A stretch of DNA of 64,000 nt from Ignelater luminosus (GCA_011009095.1 VTPC01091236.1:597147-661146), one strand, 5' to 3'. Positions 32,958 to 44,452 are shown, counted from the stretch's first letter. The notes: generated by a model not told the origin, from the sequence alone. Program-made: numbers and translations.

Positions 32958-33562
32958 CAGGGTCGCTAAAAAGTATGGAAACACGGTACTCCCGCAGAAA
33001 CGGTAAGAGATAGACAAATGAAATTTGGAGAGCTTAAAGTAGGTATTTTTCACCATGTTTTGCAAGGGTAATTAAAAACAAATTTTCAATTGTTTTTTCG
33101 TACGGCCGCCATATTGAATTTTTTTAAATGGAACACCCGGTATATGACCCCATATTTGGATAGAGATTTTCAAGACAAATTCAATGATATAAGGGTTACT
33201 ATACCTATCTTGAAAGGTTTTCGAGATAATCGCTATTATTTTGTCAGGTGTTTCCCTATTCAAATGTATGGAAACACGCTACTCCTGCAAAAACGGTAAG
33301 AGATAGACAATTGGAATTTGGGGATCTTAAAGTAGGCATTGTTTGCCATGTTTTGCGAGGAGAGCTAAGATCAAATCTTCAATTGTTTTTTTTGTACAGT
33401 CGCCATCTTGAATTTCTTTAAACGGATCACTCTGTATATGACCCCATATCTCGATAGGGATTTTAAAGGCGAATTCAATAATATAAGGATTACTATACTT
33501 ATCTTGAAAGGTACCCCCGTTTCTGCGGGTCTACCGTGTTTCCATACTTTTTAGCGACCCTG
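32958..33562. mobile_element. MITE with internal tandem duplication
   Basis: Ends CAGGGTCGCTAAAAAGTATG (32958) and its inverse (to 33562) are flanked by TA. A unit starting 'tatggaaacac' at 32974 is repeated from 33267, an offset of 293 bp. The two units match through 'ggtaagagatagacaa', 'cttaaagtagg', 'tatgaccccatat' and 'atcttgaaagg'. The element sits in the 3' part of an R1-like LINE. Its open frames are not conserved between the two units. Confidence 0.85.
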
Positions 33563-33849
33563 TATATCGGCTTCTGTATAATTTCCCAGTTCTCTTCGCT
33601 TCCAAGTATGATATACACTATTGTATCTGGATATAAGTTCCTGTCTAATTTTTCTTGGGTTTTTACTCTTATCGGTTTCCTCTTTGACATTAGAAGATTG
33701 CGTGTTCTGCATAATCTCTAACCTTGCATGCTACGCATCTGTCGTCTTTGTTCTTCCCGATTCTATTCTAATATCCTCTGAAATTTCCGTGCCTCGTTAA
33801 GAATTGCGTCACCCAGTAATTTGCATATACGTGTTTTCTATCGCACTTA

Positions 33850-34894
33850 ACACATGGGCTGAAAAGTCCCAGGCCTAACAAATAGAAGGCGCTAGTTCTA
33901 TTGCATTCACCGCTTTTTCAGTTAGTACTAACCTTCAAAAGACAGCTGTTAAAATTTCATGATATTCTATTCATTATTTTGTGAGTTATTGTGCTAAGAG
34001 TGACGCTACTTTTGTTATTTTCAAAACAATGGATCAAAAACAATTTCGTGTTTTAATTTTACACTGCTTCTTGATGGGAAAAAATACCGTTCAAGCGAAG
34101 CAATGGCTTGAAAAGTGTTATGGGGACTCCGCTCCATCAGAAACAACAATAAAACGTTGGTTTGCTGACTTCAAACGTGGTCGTAGAGACACCGATGATG
34201 CAGAACGCAGTGGACGTCCAAACGAAGCGGTAACACCAGAAAACATCAAAAAAATCCACAAAATCGTTTTGAATGATCGAAAAGTGAAGTTGCGTGAGTT
34301 AGCTGACATTGTAAAGATATCAAAAAAACGTGTTGGCTTTATATTTCATGAGCATTTGACTATGAGAAAGCTCTGCTCAAAGTGGGTGCCGCGTTTGCTC
34401 ACTGTTCACCAAAAACAAGAACGTGTTGATGTTTCTGAGCAGTGTTTGGCTATGTTTAAACGTAACAAATCGGACTTTTTGCGTCGATATGTGACAATGG
34501 ATGAAACATGGATCCATCACTTCACTCCGGAATCAAAACGATCGTCATCTGAGTGGACAGCAACTGGTGAACCTCGTCCAAAGCGACCGAAAGCACAACA
34601 ATCGGCTGGAAAGGTTATGGCCTCGGTATTTTGGGATGTGCGTGGTGTAATATTCATCGACTATCTTGAGAAGGGAAATACCATTAACAGTGAATATTAT
34701 ATAGCGTTATTGGAGCGTTTGAAGGCCGAAATTGCAAAGAAACGACCGCATATGGCAAAGAAAAAAATTTTGTTAGAGCGGCGCTGGAATGATTGCGTTG
34801 TTCTTGATGGAAATTACGTTGATGAATAAAGCTAATTTTGAACAAAAAAAACCGTGTTTTCTTTGTTAGGCCTGGGACTTTTCAGCCCATGTGT
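33850..34894 (+). mobile_element. Internally deleted mariner with perfect 33-bp TIRs
   Basis: ACACATGGGCTGAAAAGTCC starts at 33850, and its inverse ends at 34894. The 33-bp repeats are identical at the two ends. TA flanks both sides (33848-33849, 34895-34896). At 1045 bp it is about 240 bp short of a full mariner. It is inserted in an R1-like LINE. Confidence 0.92.
34029..34829 (+). CDS. Mariner transposase, open frame lacking second and third catalytic Asp
   Basis: The frame is continuous for 266 aa from MDQKQFRVLILHC to DGNYVDE. It keeps both N-terminal helix-turn-helix motifs (YGDSAPSETTIKRWFADFKR, then LRELADIVKISKKRVG), WVPRLL and the first Asp in YVTMDETWIHHF, and runs through VFWDVRG to HMAKKKI. 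It then jumps directly to ERRWNDCVVLDGNYVDE. The block with the second and third Asp, about 75-80 aa, is deleted in frame. The product could still bind the terminal repeats and dimerise but could not cut DNA. ATG 34029 was chosen because family proteins start there; the frame is also open upstream to 33981. With D2 and D3 gone, the D-D spacing class cannot be read. Confidence 0.85.
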   Translation: MDQKQFRVLILHCFLMGKNTVQAKQWLEKCYGDSAPSETTIKRWFADFKRGRRDTDDAERSGRPNEAVTPENIKKIHKIVLNDRKVKLRELADIVKISKKRVGFIFHEHLTMRKLCSKWVPRLLTVHQKQERVDVSEQCLAMFKRNKSDFLRRYVTMDETWIHHFTPESKRSSSEWTATGEPRPKRPKAQQSAGKVMASVFWDVRGVIFIDYLEKGNTINSEYYIALLERLKAEIAKKRPHMAKKKILLERRWNDCVVLDGNYVDE

Positions 34895-37170
34895 TATGTC
34901 TTTTATAAGACGGCGGCTCCATTTTGCTCTCTTGTCGTCTGTTTCTTTGTCCGTGTTGGCCCTCTCACCTATTTTGCTATTTGTCCATAATTTTCTCGTG
35001 TATTTTGATCTTGTTCGCTATTTCTTCTTTGAGTATCCTGCTCCTCTCCTCGACCATGAGGTCTATTAGTATAATTCGAGCCATAGTTTGTGCGGCTGGT
35101 GCCGACACTGTCGAGTATGCTGCGATTATGGCTACAGTAATCCTTCTTTCGTTGTTCTGTACCTTTACCCTGTATTTCTTATACTTTAAGGCATTTTCCA
35201 TATCGGAGCTGCATATAGGAGCACAGCACTTTTCTTTTCTTTGTTTTTAGGGCCTCCCACTCTCGGCATGATTTTGGTCAGAGCTTCTATGGACCCCTGT
35301 GCTTTTTCTATTGTGTACTCAACGTGCTTTACCATGCTGGTGTTCCTATTGAACAGTACTCCCAAGTAAATATTTGGCAGTGTCTTGGCTTCTGATGGTA
35401 TTATCTAGGAATTTAATTTGTAATTTTCTTAATTTTCTTCCGCCGTATAATATTACCATTTGAGTTTTCTCTACGACTAGTTTCAACTTCTTTTTTCATA
35501 TTTCCGCGCCTATTCTGTTTAGCGATTTTCTCGCTACCTCCTCTCTGGTCTTCCCTGTTATTTATTAACGCCGTATCGTCCGCAAAGCGTAGGACTTCCG
35601 CATTTTTAGGTAATTGCGTTCTAACCACACTATTGAAATATATATTCCATAGTGTGGGTCCTAAGATCGAGCCTTTGGGAATGTCACGGCTAACTTCATA
35701 TTTAGTTCCAGTAGGTAGCACCAATTCTCTGTCGCTCAGGTAACTAATTATGAAGTTTAGTATATACGGGCTATCTTCTTTTTTATTAGCTCTGCGATGA
35801 TTCCTGCCCATGTAGCAGTGCTAGAAGCATTTTTGATATCCAATTTCTTGTTGCCTTGCCCTTTATTATCAACCGATTTAGGGTTGATCTCCCCTTCCTG
35901 AACCCGTATTGTCTGTTGGATATTGCTCCCTTCTTGTCCAACTCTTTTTTCAGCCGATTTACTATTAGGGCCTCCAGTATCTTCCCGGCTTTATCAATCA
36001 GACATATTGGTCTGTACTTCTTCCCTTCCGGGTCGCCTTTGGGTATTAATGCTAGCCTAGCCTGCTTCCATTTTCCTGGGAATTCTTCTTTTCTCAGGTA
36101 TCTATTATACGATATACTTCCAGATGTTTTTTGGTTGCAAGTTTAGCTATGGCCGGGCTGATGTTGTCGGGACCTGGCGCCTTAACTTTTTTTATTCTGC
36201 TTAGTACCCGCCCAAGTTTGTCAGGAGTGAAATCCGGTCCCTTTGGTCTCTCCAGCTTATCCTGTATTGTAATCTCGTCCTTGGGGAAGAGCTCTTCTAT
36301 CACCTTCCTTTCTTTTTCTTCCCTTAGTGACACTTTCGTCCTTAGTCCTCATTTTTTGTAAGCATCTCCCCAGGGGTTTTGGTGTAGATCTCTTACTATC
36401 TCTGACCACTTCTTGTTTTTTGATCTTTTTATCGCTTCTGTTTATTCTTATTGGCCTTGTACTCTTTTCTCTTTTCTTCTGTTTCGTTTTCATTTAAGCG
36501 TCTAATGCTTTTCGCTCTTATGTAAATCCTTCTGGATTTGATGCAGCTCTTTCTTATCTCTTCTATTTTCTGGTTCTAGCAGTAGACAGGTTCTCTTTTT
36601 GCCGTTTGCCCTTTGGTTTTAGTGTTTTCCTGCACGCATGCTGAATTTTTGTTACGTACTTCTCTGCGCTCGGCTTTTTGTTCAGCATCGCTAGTTGTTT
36701 CGTTAATTCTTTTGTCAGTGTAGGTACTGTAGACTCACTAAGCCTCCATCTTGCTACCTGCTCATTGCAATGGTGGTCCAGGTCGGTCTGTATTTGGAAG
36801 TATATATTCCTACGTAGGCTGAAGTTTTGTTCGTGTTATTTACTTCCCAACCTGCTACTTTGTCATAGAGTCTGTCTTTACATATAGTTATGTCTATGCT
36901 CCCGTCGGGCAAAGGTGGGAATTTCTCCCCTGTTTAAAATTACCATGTTATTTAACGTGTTGCTTCCAACGATTGTATCGCTTCTTAGATCCTGTCTATC
37001 CGCTCCTCATAGGGATTTAACGTTGGCGTCTCCGCCAATTATTGTTTTATTTTCTAAACCTCCGAAACTTTTCACCATGTTTTCCCAGTTTCTCTGAAAG
37101 TTTCCTCATACTGGGTGGGTAATAATAACAGCTGCAGATTATTTTTATTATTTTTTCTTTATTTATTGCG

Positions 37171-37407
37171 TAAAACTTAAAAAAGGCCTCTTTCCGCTAC
37201 TACATGCCATGTAGGTAAAATATTCCTTAATTAAAGGATAAATTTCTCAGGTTGGCAACACCGGGTTAAGTCCATGAGTTCATACGCCAGTTTATAAGTT
37301 TGATATTATTAGAATTTAAATTTTAGAAAAACGTAACTATTATTGAGTTCAATTTACGATCGTCTTTTGTTTGGTGTCGGTACTTTGTCTCACATCAGCT
37401 GGCTTTG
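37171..37407. repeat. Dispersed repeats C (37171-37262) and A (37282-37407)
   Basis: Block C, 'ctactacatgccatgtaggt', 'aaaatattccttaattaa' and 'ggttggcaacac', recurs at 45913-46010 with few changes. Block A is a truncated, inverted copy of the 9066-9222 family ('acgccagtttataagtttga', 'cacatcagctggctttg'). Confidence 0.7.
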
Positions 37408-38400
37408 TACACTGATAGATACAGTCTTGACGATAACTAGGTAGTTGACGTTTTTCTAATAATTTTTGTAGATATTGCGACGTTGCAGTTTAGATTTCAG
37501 AATTAGATAACCTCAGATTCTAAAGCCAGCATCACACAATTAGTTTTTGCTAGTTAAAACAAAAACTGAATAGCCGTCTACGATCTGTCTTTCCAAAATG
37601 CCTTTGATTATTATCAAGTATTAAATGTGGAATATCACAATGTAATGAAAATCTCGGTTATTGATGGTATGCCCGCTCATATTTCGATTTTTAAATTGCA
37701 CCACAAGAAAATTAACAGAAACTGCCATAGATTTAACTTTACTACAATGATAGCAAATAATAATGAATCATGTCAACTCAGTTTAGCATGAAATTACTAA
37801 ATAAGCTAAGGGGAAATAGGCGGTAGGACTCACCCTTAAGTTTATACCAATAAATTATTATTTCTATTATCTTTGGCCAAATTGACGTCATCTTTATGAC
37901 GTGAACTGAAATCTAATACAGTTACCGATACCGGTACTCTAACCACCTCGTAAATTTAATGCCTACTTCTCTTTGTGATACAGAAAACCCACTTATAAAG
38001 TTACTCTGACGGCAAGCCAATTGTTATTAAATAATGGAGAAGTTCGTAGTTCCGTTTAAGATGAGAAGGATCAATGATTTCATTTTAATCACCGTGTCGG
38101 AGATGATGCTAATATTTTAAATCACCATTGCTGTATCACAACGAAAAGAATCTCAATCTCTTTTGGTTTCCTAGGTCCATGCATATTCGAACATATTGTA
38201 TTTACAGATTCGATAGTAGGAAATAATACCTTCCACATGACCGCACACAATACAATCTTCCGTCTCGGTGGTGTAATATACAGCGCAGTCTCCGCAAGGG
38301 GTTGGAACTGCTATGTTTTTAGTTCGCGTTTGTTCAGCCCTCAACAGGTGTTGTCAGAACTCAGTAGCCGCAAACTGCCGGTAATGTGATAACGCGCCGT
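37408..38400. other. AT-rich spacer, no gene seen
   Basis: No supported feature. Confidence 0.4.
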
Positions 38401-39910
38401 TATCGCTTCCGTCAGGTATTTTATAATGGAATGTGCCGTAACTTTATCTTGTCGGTGGGACTCTCTTTATGTTTGATAAATGTGATAACAAGATGTGACA
38501 GCCCCTAATTTAATTAGAACTAATTATTTTATTTGTGGTAGTATTTAATTTCTGCTGCGTATAAACGTGCGCGCGTGTGTTAATCTTATAAATAAAAATA
38601 TCGTGAAAAGGGTGTCGCTTTTATAAAATTAAAAGTGAATAGTAAGTAGTAGTGAAGCGTTTCTTCTTATTATTGAAGCTGGCGTCATAAATTTCTGCAG
38701 TTCGTGGATTATGAAGCTGACATTCTCTGTAAATTATTTTGGGTTGATTTATATCGACGTTAAATTTCCGGCGCGAAAGTAGAACGAAGTAAATAAGGAG
38801 AACTTAATAAAACTGTTTTAGTTGCTATATGTATTATTGTTCATCAGATATTATTATTCTGTAGGTTAAGCCTCTTAGTCGATTTCATTTTAATTTCCTT
38901 AATTTCTAATTTAATGAAAATTTCGAAAGAAATATTGTTTTTGACATAAATTAAGGTAACACACATGAAAGCTTTTGTTTGTCCAATTTTGCCTTATGGC
39001 AGACAAACTTGAAAAAGGAAATGAGAAAACATTAATTTTTTTTCTTCTACGACATATTAAAAAGGTCTGCTTTATATTTTTCTTGATATTTGCTTCCAAT
39101 TCTTTTGAGTTTACATTTACATTTACAAATAAAAACCGTTATTTAAATGGAACACTTTATATGTACAAAATTGAAAGCAACGAACTCGTTAAATATTTTG
39201 TACATCATATTTGACTTGTTTGATTTTTATAAAATGAATAGTATTTTACTCTTGGAACTCAGTTAGTGTACTAACAACAAACACATTATTACATCAAGGA
39301 TTCTTTACTTTATCCATTTACACCAGAAACTGGATGTCCAAAGAAAAATACAAACCTGTCACGTAACAGTACTATGCCATTAGATCTTATTGCATTAAAC
39401 AAACTTTCCTCAATTGTTTAATTAGTAACTACGTGTGTTGGAGTTTGTTGTAGCTTTTGAATACTGAATGAGGTGCTGCTGCCATTGTGACACTTTAATG
39501 GTATTGAACATAAAACGTATTCCAAATAGCTCTTCCAGATACTTACGTCATAGCTATGAAAATGGCGAATAACTCTTATATCTTACCAGAATTTCTGATG
39601 AGGATTTTGCGTGATATTCACTTAAATGTTTACGTTACCGTCAGTGGCGCCTCGTTAACTGTGCGGGCCTTGATGCAAAGGTTGACAGTGGACCCTTAAA
39701 GAAAAATATTTTTTTAAAATAAAGTTTCTATATTTTTTTGTAAAAAATCTCATCTCGACACCTTCGTAATTTGCAGTTACTATCTACGCTAATAAAATGA
39801 ATCTTGCAGTCTGTTCTACTTGAAATAATGCTAAACTAGTTTTTCCCGAAAGCCAGAGATTGTCCATCAAAGACTCGTGCTACTCATCTGTCTCGACAAA
39901 AGCGCACAAT
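38401..39910. other. Spacer, possible 5' UTR texture near 38440-38680
   Basis: From 38440 to 38680 the sequence is locally less AT-rich, with 'cgtgcgcgcgtgtgtt', a purine-rich 'gtgaatagtaagtagtagtg' and a GTAAGT. This recalls an insect promoter-leader region, but no coding exon can be attached. At 39642 'cagtggcgcc' and at 39660-39690 'gggccttgatgcaaagg' look like a hAT-type end. The block 39740-39810 matches 47560-47640 ('tcatct-gacaccttcgtaatttgc'). Confidence 0.25.
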
Positions 39911-40400
39911 TTAATTTTTTTTTATGAAACAAAAAAAATTCAAATTAACATTTTCATCAATGATGCGTCGAATTTCATTTTTGAGCTCAGGAATTGTTAG
40001 CGCGTTGGCGTAGACCTGAGTCTTCACAAAGCTCCAAAGAAAGAAGTCGCACGGTATCACATCGCACCAGCTCGGTAACCAATTCTGGTAGCTATTGCGT
40101 GAGATGACACGGCCAAAAAAATTTCTTTTGCAACAACTCCATAGTTTCTCGTGCAGTGTGGCAGGTTGGCGCGTCCTGCTGGAACCAAAATGTCTTTCAC
40201 TTACATACCGTCTGATCCAGGCCATAAAAATCATATTGCGATAATGCACCCAATTCATTGTGTCAGTGCATTGTCGGCCGCATTCTCGAAGAAGTACGGC
40301 CCAATCGCTTCGCCAGCCCAAAATCCACACCAAACAGTGGCTCGTGGTAGATGTATTGGTTTGTCGTAAATCACTCGACCATCCACTGCGCCAATATCTA
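39911..40400 (-). pseudogene. Tc1/mariner-superfamily transposase relic (QQDxPTCHT type)
   Basis: Read on the minus strand, one frame gives FWFQQDAPTCHTARETMELL (second Asp block). The neighbouring frame gives FFGRVISRNSYQNWLPSWCD, VIPCDFFLWSFVKTQVYANA and LTIPELKNEIRRIIDEN (third Asp block and C-terminal helix). Upstream, 40400-40270 recalls a WFGV-type segment. There is at least one frameshift and small losses. The N-terminal half is absent. Confidence 0.7.
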
Positions 40401-40689
40401 CTCATGGTCTGTTGGCTTAAGCTCTTACTTTACAATGCTTTGAGTGATATCTTACCTTGTTTTAGGTTAGGTATAGTGTCTTTTGCTTACGAATTATTTT
40501 GTTTCATCTTATAATAAAAGAACCATCCTTTTTAAAACCACAAAGGCTGTAGATACGCACCAAAATTCCTTTCTTGTACACGTTACCAATGAAATAATTC
40601 TATTATTACTTTTCAACGTAGCTTCCTTTTATTGCTATACACTGATTACATTTTTATAATTAACAACTCTAGACCATTATAAAAATAAC
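40401..40689. other. Spacer, no gene seen
   Basis: No supported feature. Confidence 0.4.
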
Positions 40690-40885
40690 TTCTGCTTTCA
40701 CTTGTCAACTGATTGTTTATTGCTGACTTCGTTATTCATAAAACGTCTCCCACATAAATCATTTTTTAAATTTGGAAATAGAAAATAATCTGACGGGGCT
40801 AGGTCTGGATTATACAGAGGATGATCAAATTCTTCGAATCCACATTCACAATAAGGCGGTCTGTGCAATTCACTGCCATCCAAAA
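40690..40885 (-). pseudogene. Mariner transposase C-terminal fragment
   Basis: The frame gives LYNPDLAPSDYFLFPNLKND, then LCGRRFMNNEVSNKQ. This is the third-Asp block of a mariner (the YSPDLAPSD type, with Ser replaced by Asn). Nothing upstream or downstream can be joined to it confidently. Confidence 0.65.
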
Positions 40886-40889
40886 CGCG

Positions 40890-41535
40890 GCCTTTTCTAC
40901 CTGCCTTCTTTCGCGAAATTATCTACGAAAAGCATCGAGTGTATAGAGAATACGTTCGCACCTGGATCAAGGAGACGCGTTGGTCAACCCGAATCTGGAT
41001 TACTGGGACGGCGCCAGATTCTGGCACAAACTCAAAGTCCTGATGGAGCGAAACGCTTTCTGAGACTCTCACCTCACCCAAGACGACCGAACAATCGCAG
41101 ACCCTCGCTGGGCAAAACAAACTTCTTCGTCGAGGTACTTGAAGAAGTTCAACAACCGCCCTACGACTTTCTGTTTAATACTCAAGCCCCTCACAATGTC
41201 AAACACGACGTCCGCCCGGATCCCGTCCCCATGTTCCTCTCCCGGGACCAGCTGAACTTCTCCTGGACATCAGTCCAATCACCAATAAGAAAACAGCCGA
41301 GGCCTTAACTTCCGGCAAGAATTCCGCCCCGACTTCCTTACCATAAGAGGCCACTGTTGTCCCCGCTGCGGCTACTTTCCTAACGCGTAGAAAGAGGCAA
41401 TAGTTGTCATTATCCATAAACCAGGCAATCACTCACAAACTCAACATCCTACAAGCCCATTTCCCTTCACAATGTCATTGGTAGTCTTCTAGAGAATATT
41501 AACAAATAGACTCCGAGAATCTCTAGACGCCCGAC
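40890..41535 (+). pseudogene. Jockey-like LINE ORF2, proximal part
   Basis: Pieces in shifting frames include REIIYEKHRVYREYVRTW, then DYWDGARFWHKLKVLM, TLTQDDRTIADPRWAKQTSS and an 'IVVIIHKPGNHSQTQHP' stretch equivalent to the KPGKxxxxxxSYRPISL block. The sequence is GC-richer than its surroundings, as is the continuation after 42150. The GC-rich repeat 41536-42150 interrupts it. It encodes the linker between endonuclease and reverse transcriptase and the start of the latter. Dead. Confidence 0.55.
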
Positions 41536-42150
41536 GTAGAGGCCTGCACGGATCGGTTTGTTTTTGACGCGATCAGGCCCAATGCTCGGATTCTGGTCGG
41601 GCCGGGCCTCGGCCTAAAAGTTTATCAGGCTTTTCGCGCCTACTTCCGGTCGATCGGGACGCTTGGACCCGGGACTACTCGGGCCATTTGGGCCTCTCGG
41701 ATCTGTAGAACTCATTTGCTCTGTCGGGCTTTTTGGACCCTTATTTTCGTGCCGTACCGGACCGAGATCTTTTTTGTACTGACTCGGATGGTCTATTTTC
41801 TTCGTATTGAACGGCACCGGAGGATTGTTGTACTGACTTGAACATTCGTTATCTTCATATCTAGGCGGACAAACATTATTTTTGTACAGAACCGAAGCGG
41901 AGAATTTTTATACTGTACCGGACCGAGATCATTTTTGTACTACCCCGGACAAGCATCGTAGACGGGCCTCACTTCTATTCGGTTTTTCAAGCCTACATCG
42001 GCCGTTCGAGCTTGTCGAGGAGCCTGTTGGGCCGTTCGGGTATGTTGGGTCTGTTGTGTCGTTCGTGCCGTTTGGGCCTGACGGACCGATCAAGAAGTTA
42101 CCAGGTTACGGAACATGGAAATTTTGCCTCTTGTAGGGCTCTAATCCAAA
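41536..42150 (+). repeat. GC-rich TCGGGC-type repeat, second large copy
   Basis: It opens with 'gtagaggcctgcacggatcgg', carries 'ggtcgggccgggcctcggcc' and 'ttcgcgcctacttccggtcg' almost as at 16400-16470, and continues in degenerate 'tcgggc' units. It separates the two halves of the Jockey-like LINE, so it arrived as an insertion. Confidence 0.75.
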
Positions 42151-42960
42151 TCTCATTCTCGAGCATCATACCGGATTTTGCTCTGCCAGATACACCACGG
42201 ACCCCACTTTTTGCGTAACAGCCATTTTTCTCGACATCGAATGGGTCTTCGACAAGGTCTGACACGGGGACTTCTTTTTAAACGTCGAGCTGCGGAGATT
42301 CTTGCCTGCTTCATTCGGCTAATCGGCAGTTATCTGTCCGTCTGCCAACATTGCGTTCGAGTGCACCAGGCTGTTTTCATTCTCTCGCCCGTCTTTTCCA
42401 TTTTTACTGCCATGAAATTCCCTGCTTCGACGAGTCGGACGTCCACCTCATTTGATATGCAGACGACACAGCTCTGTGGATGACGTTTGGAGCTCCGCCA
42501 AGGGATCGAAAATCCCGGCTTACGAATTTGGACGCTTGGAGACTTCGTTCCGAAGTACTGTTCCGCCACATCCACCTGATACTAGGGTTCTCGCGTCTCT
42601 AACTTTCATCATTCATCAAATACCTTGGCATCACTTTCACTCCCCACGCTGAGATGTAACGACAGGCTGAAGACTTGCTCTCCAGACTGCGGTGGCATTC
42701 CAGACTGCCACCCCCGGACGTTATTGCATACCTACAAAACCTTCATCGACTACTGATTCACTGTCTTCGCCACCGAGCCACCATATCCGAACTGGAGACT
42801 CCTACAGAAAGAGAGCCATATGAAAGAGAATTCTCCGCTTAGAGCGCTCCACCCTTCGGAGGAAATGTGCGACCGGGCGAGTATTGCTCTTATAGATACT
42901 CGCCTTGTCATTTCGACATTCTTAGTAGCCCTGCTTCACTTTCGCACATGAAACCCAAAA
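42151..42960 (+). pseudogene. Jockey-like LINE ORF2, distal part with RT catalytic boxes
   Basis: AIFLDIEWVFDKV (42222) is the first catalytic block, with Trp replaced by a stop, followed by HGDFFLNVEL. YADDTALWMTF starts at 42456. KYLGITFTPHAEM is near 42618. A C-terminal stretch then follows in changing frames (TYKTFID, ATEPPYPNW). The YADD box itself is intact. Numerous frameshifts and stops make the copy inactive. The fragment at 32744-32880 is from the same family. Confidence 0.7.
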
Positions 42961-43891
42961 AGAAACCTTACTCTTCGAGTTGTTGAACATTTTTTTTGAC
43001 ATCTCCTACTATACAGATAACGGCTACTGCCACCATGCATTTTAAAAATACGATCGGAGGATGATTATGATGATAGTTTCTAAAACGGAAGGAAAGGAAA
43101 ATAAACTGCGTAAAGATAAAATCGAAATTCATTTCGTTCTCTAACAAAATTGGGAAAGGCTTCGCGAAAGCGTCGAGCTAGAAGTTACACTGGAAATTGA
43201 AAGTTCTGTAAGCTGAACTTTTAAGTTTAAGTTTATTTTTCAAAAATAGAGATTGAGGTTTATTGTTTGATACATCATTTGTAGAAAAATCAAAAACCAA
43301 AGTTGTACGCTTAAAGATTTTTTCAACTATACAGGGCGTTCAAAAAAACCTAGCCATTTTGTATTGCAACTTTTCTTCCCAACATTGTGAACAATGAAAC
43401 ATTTACAATATATAGAGTGTTGTTGTCTTTGAGGCCAAGAAAAATTTGGAAACTAGAGAAATATGATATTTTTGTCGAGTAATGCAAAACCATGTTAATC
43501 CCGTAATGGGTAACTCAAGAGGAAAAGAAGCTTAAAGGAACTATTCTCGATTTCGAGAATATTCACTGTTTTGGGGATCCATGGAGATAAAAAGCAGGTT
43601 AATCAATTTTCCGATCTTTATAGTTTTTTAAAATTGTGTTCACATTCCAGAAAAACAATTGACAAAATGACGCATATTTAAAGCTTATTGCCTTGTCGTT
43701 ATGATTATTTTTATAAAATCAAAAACTAACACCAGCTCAAGAGCATGATTATCTTGCCTCTTCATAAATAAAAAATTGGAAATTTCTCTTGTTAATTTCA
43801 CAGTCTTTCTACTTTTGTAAATGATATATAAGAAAATTTATTTCTTTCTCTTTTCCTAGCATGAACCCCTTCTTTTCTTTTTCATGTTATA
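42961..43891. repeat. Spacer with one solo transposon end
   Basis: 'acagggcgttcaaaaaaacc' at about 43334, next to TA, is a Tc1/mariner-type end. Sequence to about 43700 belongs to the same element, because 43600-43700 matches 31738-31850. No second end or transposase is found. Confidence 0.45.
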
Positions 43892-44344
43892 CAGTGTGTC
43901 CAAGATAAGGATGCACAGCATAGGGATCTTGGAAACGGTAAGAGATACAGCATGTTTACATCATTATAATCGTGACAAGAGCTATCCAAAACAATTTTCA
44001 ATTATTTTTCCGCCTATTTAAAAAAGTGAGGTTGATGATGGTTACTCGAAATCGAAACGTTGTACAGGAATTTTGTTAGCGTATTTTAATAGAGAACAAA
44101 AGGTGGCAATGGAAAAGTGGTTTTAGTTTTCCGATATCTTTTCAAATAAAAGAAAGAAAAAATAATGAAAATCGAGAAATCTACTTTTTTTAAAATATCT
44201 CTGGAACTATCCAAGATATCTAGATTTTGCAAACGCCAACGAAAAGGTCCTATAAATAGCCAACTTTCATCCCATTTAGCCGATGCTGTATCTCTTACCG
44301 TTTCCAAGATCCCCATGCTGTGCATCCTTATCTTGGACACACTG
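43892..44344. mobile_element. MITE with about 62-bp TIRs
   Basis: CAGTGTGTCCAAGATAAGG at 43892 and its inverse ending at 44344 are flanked by TA. The arms match over about 62 bp with a single difference, and both carry 'cttggaaacggtaagagata'. 453 bp, non-coding, Tc1/mariner superfamily. Confidence 0.9.
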
Positions 44345-44452
44345 TATATCTAATCTTCCAGAACTACTGCAATGAATGCGTAAATGTTCTTTCTCTTTGC
44401 AAGATTTCTCGAATTGCTTCCATAATGTTGTTACTTTAAAAATTTGCTTTTT

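Larger units (their letters stand above)
33563..37136 (-). pseudogene. R1-like LINE ORF2, truncated and interrupted
   Basis: Read from 37136 downward. Endonuclease pieces IIGGDANVKSL and GEIPTFARREHRHNYM come first. Next is WSEIVRDLHQNPWGDAYKK at about 36400. Reverse transcriptase blocks follow: KKVKAPGPDNISPAIAKLA (36200), QYGFRKGRSTLNRL (35890), IPKGSILGPTLWNIYFNSVV (35690) and FADDTALI (35590). Then YLGVLFNRNTSMVKHVEYT and PRVGGPKNKEKKSAVLLYAA (35380-35200). Beyond the inserted mariner, a C-terminal part ends in GSEENWEIIQKPIYR (33600). The PKGS/FADD/VGGP pattern fits the R1 clade. Several stops and shifts make it inactive, and the 5' end is truncated in the endonuclease domain. A mariner (33850-34894) lies inside it and a MITE (32958-33562) adjoins or interrupts its 3' end. 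Confidence 0.8.

Noticed and set aside
34854-37097. Several plus-strand frames of 60-108 codons
   Set aside because: They are complementary to the R1-like LINE read on the minus strand.
7961-37891. TGACGTCA sites near 7961, 17327 and 37884 as CRE promoters
   Set aside because: No gene start is near any of them; isolated 8-mers are not enough.
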